The translations under genes and the position numbers were made by a program. From assembly GCA_038087015.1 (NCBI GenBank), contig JASBNA010000053.1, forward strand, positions 1-64,000: a stretch of DNA of 64,000 bases. Direction: 5' to 3'. Positions within the stretch are counted from its first letter, which is position 1. Each line of letters begins with the position of its first letter. Source of the stretch: Cerrena zonata (Eukaryota; Basidiomycota; Agaricomycetes; Polyporales; Cerrenaceae). This document shows positions 24,008 through 34,469 of this stretch, piece after piece. The notes below the pieces were generated by a model. That model was not told where the DNA came from, did no database searches, and was given only the letters and a program-made list of their open reading frames with translations.

Positions 24008-26472
24008 ATGGTAAGACGAGACGAGACAACACATGGTCGCAGTCGTGTAGGTGGCCTGCGAGACATGCTCCAGATGCCACTAGATATCCTATTCGAGGTG
24101 TGTGCTCTAACACACTATTCAATGCGCATTTCTGATCTGTTGCTGATGACCAGATATTCGGGCACCTAACTCCTGGGGATCTGCTAAACTTAAGCTGCAC
24201 CTCTAAGCCTTTCAGAAAGCTCCTTACGAGCCGTGAATCTAATTTCCTCTGGAAGGAAGCACGAGGGAATGTACCAGACATGCCGGATTGCCCTTCGTTC
24301 TTGAGTGAACAGTCTTACGCAAATCTTTGGTTCAGCCATCACTGCTACGTACGTTGTCTCGCGAGATACGAGACTTTATACTAACTCGAAGATCCCCCGA
24401 ATGTCCTAGATTTGCCGGAGGCGGAAGGGTCGTGCGTTTTGGGAACTAGGAGCTCGTTATTGCTCGACTTGTGAAGGAAAACTGTGAGTAGTACTCGATC
24501 GGCTAAGGACCTCACTGACCAATCTCGCAGCTTCCATTATTGGTTCCATGCATGCGACGATTTTCAATCTTTCAATAAGGGCTCCCTATTCCCTATTCCC
24601 GGTGGGATTATAGATGGTAAAGACAGTATCACATCAGAGGTGTCTAGCACTAACCATGGTATCAGACACAGAGAGAATGGACATCGCTTTGTTACGCCAC
24701 AAACCCACGATTGAAAATATCAAGAAACGGTGGGCCGGAATAGTAACCGACGACCAGCGTAAAGAAGCTATCGTTGATTATCGGATGTGGAAAGATGAAC
24801 GAGCAGAGGTATGTAGAATCTGGTGTGACGAAACTCAGTCACCGCATGTTCATGTCTGCGGATAGTTTGCAGAGGCATGCAATGCATGGTTATCTCGATG
24901 TAAAAATGTCCGGAAGAAAGAAATCATTCAATTGAAAAGGAATAGGATGGAAGAGTGAGGCAGAATTGCTGCATTGCATGGACCGTTCTCACTGATACCC
25001 TTTCCCCAGAGTTTGTCGTCGGCTGGAGGAGCTCGGACGCGGTGAGGACTTGGAATACAGTAATCAGTTTTACAGTAAGGAGAGTCACCCTCTGTGGAAG
25101 GTCCCGAATATCATTCAATCGAAACCATGGACTGAGCCCGGTAGGTGTTTTTCAAGCACTCATGACCTCCATTTGACTCTACTTCCACAGCCTGGAAAAA
25201 GATGGAAGGCAAGATTCTAGACGTCATGGATACGGCCAGAGCGGAACGACTATTTGCGATACGTAGGGCTGCCATTGAACCCAGGGCGCAACTACTTGAA
25301 GAAGTCCTCGTCCCTTGGAGACTTTCTGTTGGGATTGTATCACCGCATACCCACGACCTCTTGCTTATCCCGGAGGTTCGGTCTCTCATCGACGTGCCAC
25401 CCGATGGGAAAGGTTCTGAAGTTATCCCCGTGACACGCGAAGATCTTGAGAAACTAGAGCCAGTGTTTTATCGATATCACAGGGAGTGGAAACAAAAACA
25501 ACTGGAAAAGATCATAGCACTGGTCTCAGTCGGTTTCAAACTCCCTCGCACTACTGATATTTTAGCTTTGGCGGTCTCGCAGTTCTTCATGTGTTCAGTA
25601 TGCGCTCATGCATTACGTTTTCCCAATGGCTTTCTTCACCATTGTATACGGGGTACTCGATCTCTTCATAGAGAACACAAAGACACATATGAGAGTGTTA
25701 TCACTGATCTTACACATTGCAGAACAACAACAGCACTATATATTGCTTTGGCTGACCCATTGCGGAAGGTGATTGTGGCATGTGGCCAGGATCCTGCGAC
25801 AATTACGGCGGATGAAATGGATAACCTGGACGTACGACTAGAGTGCAGAGCGTGTCAGGTTGACGGAGTTCTCGATGCATACAACTGGCGAGAAGCGGTG
25901 AATATTTCTCGTATTTATCCACTGTCAATGAATTATTATCAACTCATCAAACGTCAAAGTTTCACCACTCTCAGGATACCCATAGCGGCCACAAAGCGTC
26001 ATTTTTCAGCAGTTTCATAGAACCTCCTGTGTGGAAACAAGTTGCCTCGACATATCTTTTACCTATTCAAGAGCTTGAAGTCATTCTTATTTCGAGGATC
26101 GAACGGAGGAGGAAAAGTTCGCCACAATGGTGCTGTGCACACTGCCCGAGAAGACTAGATTTCGATTTAGAGTCTAGCAAACATTACAAACATACCGAGG
26201 TCATTTCTCATTTAGCCACAGCGTAAGCTCCTCAAAACTTCCTTTATTCCACTGGTCGTTTTAAGGGTCTCCATAGCCACGCAATTCATAATCCCACCGA
26301 AACCGATTACTTCTCAACCACGGCGTATGAGAAGTGGTGGCCAGCTGTGCACGTCTCTTTAATTTGGATGACTCCTGTGTCACAAGGGCTACAATATAAA
26401 CTAACCAACGAGGAGGCCAGAATTATTGATCCACCTCCTGATGAGGTTCAAGTTGATGCTTCGAACTCGTAA
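24008..26472 (+). CDS. FB-family F-box protein with Cys/His motifs, intact
   Basis: Complete member of the FB family. Start 24008; exon 1 ends MLQMPLDILFE and is spliced in phase 0 to IFGHLTPGDLLNLSCTSKPF and NVPDMPDCPSFLSEQSYANL (F-box). Then HHCY spliced to ICRRRKGRAF and ELGARYCSTCEGKL (CxxC). The middle has HKPTIENIKKRWAGIVTDDQ and a charged helical stretch (ARAERLFAIRRAAIEPRAQL), followed by PEVRSLIDVPP, CSVCAHALRFPNGFLHHC, LECRACQVDGVLDAYNWREA, then the last module CCAHCPRRLDF...TEVISHL, and a C-terminal tail ending VDASNS (stop 26470-26472). The paired CxxC with later His/Cys suggests zinc binding. By family it should recruit a target to an SCF ubiquitin ligase. It is nearer to the 63-kb copy (same strand) than to those at 20 and 32 kb. 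Confidence 0.82.
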
Positions 26473-27404
26473 ACTCTGCCCTGTCCGTATTCGCACCCAG
26501 GCTGATAATCATTACCCACCCCGTTCCCTTTATTCCTTATTGCGTCACTATACGTAGTACGATTCCGATTATTGATGTCATAGTGTACAGGACCGTCAAA
26601 CTGTATTCCATGTGTATGTGTCCATATTTACAGGTCATATTCACGCATATACGCTGAACAACTAAGAGCGAGCTCATTCCTATCCAAACAGCCAAGGATC
26701 AATGTATGGAAGAGCAAGGAACCAAGATCACTTACCTCCGAAAAGCGATCTCTGAACATTCTTCACTTCCTTGCATTCCTCTTCTCGCTGTCAAAGCATT
26801 CAATATATCGACTTGGTGGATATATCTTTGATGTACCATTCCGGGTTCGACTGTCACGTTAAGGATGTAAGGACATCGAAACTAAGAAAAAGTAAGACCA
26901 CTGGCAGGGACAAGAAGGCGCGAGTAATCTAAAAATCTTCCAAAGACCGTGGACGAAACGGTAGGTTCAAGAGATATTGCGTCTATCGAGCATTCTCACT
27001 AGTATCTCCTTGATGATGTTGTTGTGATCTAAGTAATGACTCGGATGTACAGAACTCACCGAATTGGTCTCTCAATCTATCTCGTGCTGCAATCCTTCGC
27101 CTCCATCTCACAGTTCATCAATGAGGCAACAGCCCGAGTCATATTCCGTGATGTGAGCGACTTCTCATGGCACGGTAACATACACTAGAAATTAGAGACT
27201 CTCCTGTTAGACGAGCGTACTATGTGGAGTGTAATAACAGTAGTAATATCACTGGAAACGGAGTCAGGATTGAGATTATGGACGATAGTTAAACGATAGC
27301 AGTGAAATGATCATCAATCACATTGGGAATGAAAGTAAATTATAATTCACAAACAAAGCCAATAAACGAGGTTGACAGGAAAAAATAAGAGGATACATAA
27401 GCAA
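26473..27404. other. Intergenic region, nothing recognised
   Basis: About 930 bases between an FB gene and the 3' end of the second FW duplicate. No open frame above 60 codons with protein character, no repeat shared with other parts of the window. Confidence 0.4.
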
Positions 27405-27412
27405 ATACTGCT

Positions 27413-29608
27413 CTACACAGATTTAGAGCAATTAAGACGTGTCTTCTTGGAAAGCCTTTGTGCGCTCATTCTTTTCTTTTCTGCCCCGACCGAAAGAGTA
27501 GTGAGTAAATACTCCTGCGCCCAATTCATGAGTGCAGGCCGTCGATCCAAGGTGTCGACTTGACGGTCCGTGATCGAGTCAACCAGCTGTTCAAGTGTAG
27601 TATTCGGGTTTATACACCAGAGGCAATCATCGGGATCGAGAGTCCATGTCAATAGCAGCCCCTCGACATCAAGAATGACACAGTACTCTCCCCAATGCAT
27701 TGTTCGAAATAAGAGAGGTATTGGTCGGCCGTAGAAGTGACTTGAATTTTCTAATTGCCACAATTGCGGGCTCAATAGCGCAATGCCAGTCAAGTTGCCG
27801 CAACAGTCGAGTTCATCTACCGACCATCCTTCGCCTTCAGGAAGATTATGGATCGCACCACGGATATCCGGACGCTGACTGTGCCAATATCCGAGGGCCT
27901 TCGGTACTGGACGTCCGTTGATGATACCATGGCTTCGGTCTACATCATCTACAAGATATGGGAATGGAGGTCCTGGATGGGATGGGATTGCGTCCTAGCA
28001 GAGTGAATGTGGGCGATTAACCATATGTCAGAGAGAGAAACAAAGTTACCATTGGAAGAAACTCCTCGTCGGCGTGGGGGATTGTTTCAATGGGCTTGGC
28101 AAGGCATTGCGAAATCATATGTGGGTCGGAGCCACTGAAGTCGAGCACAGCGAGCTCCCCAAAGGCATCTCCTAGGACAAGAATCCCCCTCGCATCGTCA
28201 TAGTCGTACACACCCAGTGACAGCATGTCAGGAATGGACCCTTCACGACATGGCAGGAGGACAATGTCCGAGGCTATAGCATCGGTACCGGGAGTCATTC
28301 TCGTTACAGCAAAGCTCCCTGGCAGGAGATCTGTTGCAGGAGAGCTCCAGTCGTGATTGGGGGCCTGAACCTAGCAGATATTGTATCCAGATGGACTCAG
28401 TCTGCCTTGTGTTGCTAAGCTCGTAAACTCGAGCTTTTCCAATTCCGGTTGATGGTGCCAGATCTGATGAAGGGAGATAGCCCTGCTCTCGAGGTCGTTG
28501 CACATCTCAAAGATGAAAATACCATCATCGCAAGTGATACACACTCTCAGAGATGACTCTGAGACGTGGAAGACAGCGGAGGGGGCAGAGCAGCTAAGAT
28601 CTTGAGTGCTCCAGCACTGATACTTGTTATCTCGCAGGACGTAGATTTCGATCACTGTCATTCTCACGACAGCAACCCAGCCTTCGCCCATGTGCATTGC
28701 AATGGCCCCGCCCTTGAATCCGAAGTTATAGCATAATTCGTAACTCGGAGATGTAACATGCTTACCTCGAGATCGGGGCCCGGTCGAAGGTTTTTGACAG
28801 ATCCGTCTCTCCAATTGACTATGCTCGGGATGTTGAGATTGTTGACAAGTGACACGCCGATGAAGTCATCCTTCAGGAAGCGAATGTGTGCCATGTTCAA
28901 CGTTTGCAGGCGGCAGATGCGAGGAGAACCATTATCATCTACAATGGATAGAATTTCAATGCTGTCGATCCTGGAGAGTGGTTTAGCAGTAGTTTGGATG
29001 AGAGCGCATGAACATACCGTCCACGAAGTTCCAACGCGAAGACGACCGTCGATGCTTCAGGGTCAATACATCCTGTCTTCACGGGGGCCGAGAGAAATGC
29101 TTCGGCAAGTGGGACAGGAGTATCGCATGCAGACAGGAGGTGTGGTATAGACCACAGTGTGACGACACTGGTACCCGCATCGGATGATGCCACCAAAAGC
29201 CACTCGGAACGGACAAGGTGTACCCAAGTGATCGACCGCTTCTGGGTGAGTGGAATGACCACGGGCGTTTCCGACGTACGGAACCTTCGTTCAAGTCTCA
29301 ACGCATGGATCACCAGCCTTTCGAGACAGAGGGCATCGAGATGGTCGGGGTGGTCCCAGTACAGCGCAAATGGGATCTTGCCCTCCACAATCTGGGTTGT
29401 ATACAGATGCATCCATAGGAGTTTGGCCTGCGATAGCGAATATATGTCTCTGCATGTCTAAAGGAGCCAGATAAAATTAGGTCACGGCTGGTAGCATCGA
29501 CATACGACTTGCCTGTCTGAATGTGAATATTGAGGACACGTCGAGACAGAGCAGTAGGTAGAGCAAGATATCATCTGGAAGCGATGTTAGATGTTTCGAT
29601 GGAGACAT
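27413..29608 (-). pseudogene. FW-family F-box/beta-propeller-like gene, copy 2, central stop codon
   Basis: Duplicate of the 7-kb gene. Start 29608 gives MSPSKHLTSLPDDILLYLLL, a GC-AG intron (donor at 29512), then exons with LWMHLYTTQIVEGKIPFALY, QKRSITWVHLVRSEWLLVAS and SVVTLWSIPHLL, INNLN-type and GGAIAMHMGEGWVAVVR segments. In the fifth coding segment the codon after SGYNIC is TAG (28373-28371) where copy 1 has TGG. After it the frame stays open: PDMLSLGVYDYDDARGILVL, then, past an intron, LENSSHFYGRPIPLLFRTMH and CINPNTTLEQLVDSITDRQV, ending at 27413. So copy 2 preserves the C-terminus that copy 1 lost, but is cut in the middle. Either a single-nonsense pseudogene or a truncated receptor. 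Confidence 0.75.
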
Positions 29609-29719
29609 TACAGTATCTCTATTTAAGTCGGGGCTGGGGTTTGGGCGTGCAAGTAGGATGTTGTGGAGAGAAAAGACTGACGGGAGTTAGTTCATACTAA
29701 GTAGCAAGGATCTACATAC

Positions 29720-29796
29720 TGCATTGTCGGAACGGAACCGAGGTTACCACCTCCGCATTGCGGGCGAATATCATCATGCTTGTACCCGCTTTCACG
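29720..29796 (+). repeat. About 75-bp dispersed repeat, copy B
   Basis: Contains CATTGTCGGAACGGAACCGA and CTCCGCATTGCGGGCGAA with CTTGTACCCGCTTTC at the end; same place relative to the FW start codon as copy A and inverted relative to copy C at 14327-14408. Confidence 0.6.
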
Positions 29797-30347
29797 ACAA
29801 CACCAAATTACCTAGAGCACCTCTTTTCATTGCCGTTGAGATGTCGCTCTGGGTCGTTTAGTTAGAATAAGTTTCGATGGAGCGATGTTATAAGAGAGCT
29901 TCACTACGTTGTTTTACGCCAGCCAAATTCGTCAGTGATCGATTGATCCTTGATCTCCGTTGACTCCCGAGAAATTGCCTTAGATAAGATGAGATAGGAT
30001 CTATCATAGCCACAACATATTTTTGCGCTTTCGCTGTTTAGTTAGTAAGGTAAATGTAGATGAATGCACTCGAAATTGGCTCAAGTCCATTTCTCAAAAT
30101 AGGTTGTCAATAGCTGTGGTAACAAATAGTAGACGTCCTGATATGGCAGATCCAGGCCGGATGCTTACACTGGCAAACCCGACAGATATGATATTGTGAT
30201 TCCGTTCCGACGTACCAGTGGTGGTTAAAACGACTTCCCACAGACATCAGCTGTTGTCAACTACTATCATCAATATTATCGCAAGAACAAATTGTTTAAC
30301 AGAGCTTGCTCGCTCATACTTCTAGCAGAGATCACAAGCTTGGGGCA

Positions 30348-32890
30348 TTAGCTTGAGCGTTGGCACGACTCATCAGCAGGAAGGGGATCGACGATTTTGG
30401 CTGTCCCATTGGCTAGTTTATGCTCTACCCGACCAGGGTTCTTGAAAACCAAAGTGACGCAGGGCAAGCCCGAATCGTACCACGGATTTACATAGTAGTC
30501 ATTTCCAGCAGGGCTCTCGATAGCGTGACTGTGAGGTTCAGAGCGACAATGTTAATGGCGACAGAGGAGAGAGTTTCAAAAGACTTACAATGTGGTTAGA
30601 TGACGAATGACCCGACTACGCATTTCGTACCTTCCCTCAGAATACCACATGTCGAAATCCAAATTTCTTGGGCAATGAGCACAGAACCATTGTACTTGGT
30701 ATCCTTCCTGCTTGCTCCGCTCATCATTTGAAATGACATTAGACTCAAGTTCCTTGACGAGTGGCAGATATGTCAAGGGAGTTTGTTGCCATACTGGAGG
30801 GTCTTTATACTTGGCAAAGGGTGGTTTGTGACTCCATCGGTCCTGAGAATGTTCGAACTTTTACGATTTGTGAGTCAATTAGTCATCAAGAGGTGAATAC
30901 AAATTCCTCACCGCTAGCCTCCAGTTGAATACATCGAGGAATCCCTCAGTCCGACATGCTTGACACTCCAATCGTACATCTAGAGCTTCCATTTCGTCTG
31001 CCGTGACTGTTGCAGGATCCTGACCGCAAGCTACAATTACATTCACTAGATCATTGGCGAAGGTGAGATACTTGAGCGTTGGCACCATGCTCCTATAGGC
31101 TAAATTGGTGATCACACTTTCATATGTGTCTTCGTGAGCCTCGCGAGAGAATCGAGTACCAGACATACAACGGTGAACCAAGACTTTGGGAAAAGAGATC
31201 GGTTTAGAACATTGCGAGCAGATGACGAACTGTGAGACCGCTAGGGCACATAGATCAGTACTCAGAGGAAGCGAGAGACCGATTGAGACTAAGTTTGCAA
31301 TTGTTTCGAGCCCTTCTTGCTTCCACGCTTTGAGGTATCGGTAGAACACCGGTTCTAGCTTTTTGAGCTCTTTGCGGGTAATAGAGACTGAGAATTTCTC
31401 GTTTGGTGGCACGTCGATGAGAGACCTGACTTCAGGGATGAACAGAAAGCCGTGGGTATGTGGTGAGATGACGCCGACAGATATTCTCCAAGGGACGAGG
31501 GCCTCTTCAAGCAGTTTGACTCTGGGCTCAATGGCAGCTTTTCGTATTGCAAATAACCGCTCCGTCCTGGCTATGTTCATGACTTCTAGAATCTTGCCTT
31601 CCAGTTTCTTCCAGGCTGTTCGAGCAGAGTCAAACGGAAAATTACATGGACATTTGAGAGACACTTACTGCGATCGGTCCATGGTTTCGGTTGTATGATA
31701 TTCGGCATCTCCCATAGAGGGTGCTCCTGATACTTGTAAAACTCATCGCTGAATTTCAAGTCCTCACCGTATCCGAGTTTATCCAGTCGATGACAAGTTC
31801 TGGAGGAAGGACATCAGCGAGAACATTCCTTTCCACATCGCATTTAACCTCACTCTGCCTTTCTATCCTCTCTCAATTGTTTGAGCTCTTCCCTCCTGTC
31901 ATCTTTACATCGAGACAGCCATGCGGTGCATGCCCGTGCAAACTATCCGGAGGTGTGAACATGTAGCGGGTTTCGTCAAAGTGATTCTTGCATACCTTTG
32001 CTCGTTCGTCTTTTCGCGTCTTAAGCTTAGCGAGAGCTTCGTTACGCTGCTCGGGGTGTATCAGCTTGGGCCACAGTCTCTTGAACGCTTCGATGGTAGG
32101 TTTGTGATGATCCAGAACGCTGCTGGGGCCGGGGACGTTTTCTGATACCATGATGTTAGTCCTGGACGTCGGACACTCACAACTGTGACCTAAGTTCTTA
32201 CCGCCTATGATTTCATAAGGAATTGGCAACGAACGACCTTCGTTAAAGGACTGAAGATTAACTCGTGCATCGTACCGAATGGCATGGAAGCTGCGATGCT
32301 AGTCAATATTGAGAGGAATTTGTCTATCAATCGAGTACTTACAACACCCATGTGCAAGGAGAGCAATACCGAGCTTCCACTTCCCAATATATCGTTTGCG
32401 CAGTCAATTTCAGACATCTCTACAATAACCAGATAACAAATCAGATTAGTATAAAGTCGAGTACGCCGCAAATCTACGTACGTGGCAATGCGAGTCGAAG
32501 CATAGATTCGCGTAGGCCGGTTCACTCAGGAACGAAGGACAGTCAGGTAGACCAGGTACGTTCTTTCGTGAGTTTTTCCAGAGTAAGGCCGATGCGCGAC
32601 TCATCAGGAGTTGTCTGAAAGGCTTGGAGGTGCGACTTAGATTTAGTAGATCCCTGGGTTTCATGTGACTGAATATCTAGTCGTAAAATAAAGTTTAGAA
32701 AACAAGCTAGAACGCATTAGAGAGCACCCACTTCAAACAGTATATCGAGTGGCATTTGGGGCATATCTTTCAGGCCACCTTTGCGACCACGGATGTATTG
32801 ACGACGCGTCGAGGAGATACTCGGAACAGCAGCATGTGGCTCTGGTCCTGCGTCCTTGGATTTGGTAGGTTTCTTGTGGGGTCTTGCCAT
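30348..32890 (-). CDS. FB-family F-box protein with Cys/His motifs, copy at 32 kb
   Basis: Start 32890 gives MARPHKKPTKSKDAGPEPHA, a basic leader ending MPQMPLDILFE, spliced to IFSHMKPRDLLNLSRTSKPF and NVPGLPDCPSFLSEPAYANL (F-box), then SHCH spliced to RCLKLTAQT and EARYCSPCTW. Further exons: HKPTIEAFKRLWPKLIHPEQ, a helical part with RTERLFAIRKAAIEPRVKLL, PEVRSLIDVPPNEKFS, CSQCSKPISFPKVLVHRC, LECQACRTEGFLDVFNWRLA, PVWQQTPLTYLPLVKELES, then FCAHCPRNLDF...RVIRHL and a last exon with KNPGRVEHKLANGTAKIVD, stop 30350-30348. All exons join in frame by my model. It is the closest relative of the 20-kb copy, from which it differs mainly by keeping the C-terminal Cys/His exon. Putative SCF substrate receptor. 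Confidence 0.8.
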
Positions 32891-33059
32891 AAGTAACCTT
32901 CTTAATGTTCGTGGTTTTAGAGGAACATGAGGCTGGCCGTGATGCGCGATTTTATTGTCGAGTTGATGGCAGTGGCACTTCGGCACTGAGCCCGGAGTTT
33001 CGCTTATTCGTCGACTGTTTGTTGGTTGACAGATTAACGATAGTTGAGCAACCGATACG

Positions 33060-34260
33060 CTCTTACATCAAGCAACTCTGGCGAATCTCTACTGACGAAA
33101 CCATCGCTCGTAACATTCCTACTGCGCCATTTCTACCAGTGGATGATTGGATCTGACCGCAAAGCAGCTCAAGACACCGGTTCTGCCTACTATACGTTTG
33201 GGCTCGAGTCTAAACAGAAACGCTCAGCTACGTATAGATCCAGTTGATGCAATCTGGCATCCAATGAGTGAGTGAGTGAGTTCACTCTCTGATCGCGATC
33301 GGTGGCATCCTTTTCGACCAACTCGTATCCTTGCTGTCAGGCCATTCATTCCTGGTCCTGTAATGACTGAGACTGTTGATGTTATTGGTCATTAACTCCA
33401 GCTTATGACTGGTACCACCAGGACAACAGTTCGACATAGTCGAGGAATCAACACGCAGTCGGTTTTGTCGTCTTCAACTTTTTTATGAAGTTTGCTTCGG
33501 CTAGGCTACCTTGTATTCGCTAGGTCCCTATGATTGCGACGAAACCCGTGGAATCTTGGTTTTTGGAAATGCATATGACGAGCTCTCGCTGTATGACTTC
33601 AGTAACCGGGACCAATATCAATTAGAAGTTTCGCTGCGATTGTAACGACACCTTCAAGTTGCAATTGCATCGACCAGAAGGCTGTCTGTGTGCTTGTACT
33701 CTTTCATTGCATTTGTAGCTCTAGCATCGGTGATCGTCCTACCTGGGTCCTCCTTTTCCCAATCGGGGGCACCTGAGACTGGTCAAATCTGATATCTTTG
33801 ACTTTTAGAGGGTAATCAGGTTTACAAATCTCCCGCCTGGATGGTCAGCGGATTTTGAGGGGGTCGTGGCAAGTAACCGCATGTGGTCCAACTTTTTCTC
33901 GGGCGAAGTATGAAGTACGTTGGAACACTCGTCTCACTCTCTATTCTAAAATACAGTACTTCTTTGTGGCTCAGTTTGGACAGACTGCTCGGGTTGGAGG
34001 CTAATTCGATTTCTGACTACTCGATATACTGCAATGAGGCGCAATCATCGTTCGAATATTGGGTTGAGTCCACGAGGGCCTGGGAGCGCATTGAGAAGAA
34101 TCGAAGTACGAGTCTCAAATTACATCAACGAGATGCCAGGGTTCATGGAAGCTTCTCGTCACGAAAAGGTCTCCTGATTCTGATGTTCCATTCTCCGGGT
34201 TTAGTTTTCTACTCTTTTGTAGGCATTCGGAAATATATGATCATCACTGAGAATAACTAA
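33060..34260 (+). pseudogene. FW-family relic, plus strand, heavily decayed
   Basis: Scattered fragments in different frames line up in order with FW genes: LWRISTDETIARNIPTAPF (cf. LDEIIARNLPIAPYW at 55 kb), FIPGPVMTETVDVIGH near 33345-33395 (cf. FIPGPVMTEVIYVNGP), a piece around 33520-33605 giving YDCDETRGILVFGNA and DELSLYDFS, and a piece near 33820-33870 matching the NRFANPPPGW segment. Stops and indels separate all of them. It is more like the 55-kb copy than the minus-strand genes beside it. The open frame at 33883-34260 may be its diverged 3' end. Confidence 0.65.
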
Positions 34261-34469
34261 GCAACTAAATGGTTTCGATGTACTTCGGGGAGACCTTCGT
34301 GATAGAAAGCCCCGGACCATTTGTGCGGTATCTACTGAGGCTTTTATTGAGGTGCCTGATTCAGAAGACGCAATATATAAGACAGAGCATACACATACAC
34401 ACAACATAACAATTGTACAAACCTACGATTAATACATTTACGGCCTTGAATAGACGTAACTACGAAGTC

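Larger units (their letters stand above)
27405..30140. repeat. Segmental duplicate B of an FW F-box gene with flanks
   Basis: Partner of 6675-9560. The exons differ by scattered substitutions (for example DYDDARGILVLGDAFGELAV is the same in both), the introns keep the same positions, and the upstream flank with the dispersed repeat is shared. Similarity ends near 30140. Confidence 0.8.

Noticed and set aside
33262..33281. GAGT microsatellite
   Set aside because: Only four units; too short to matter and inside a pseudogene.
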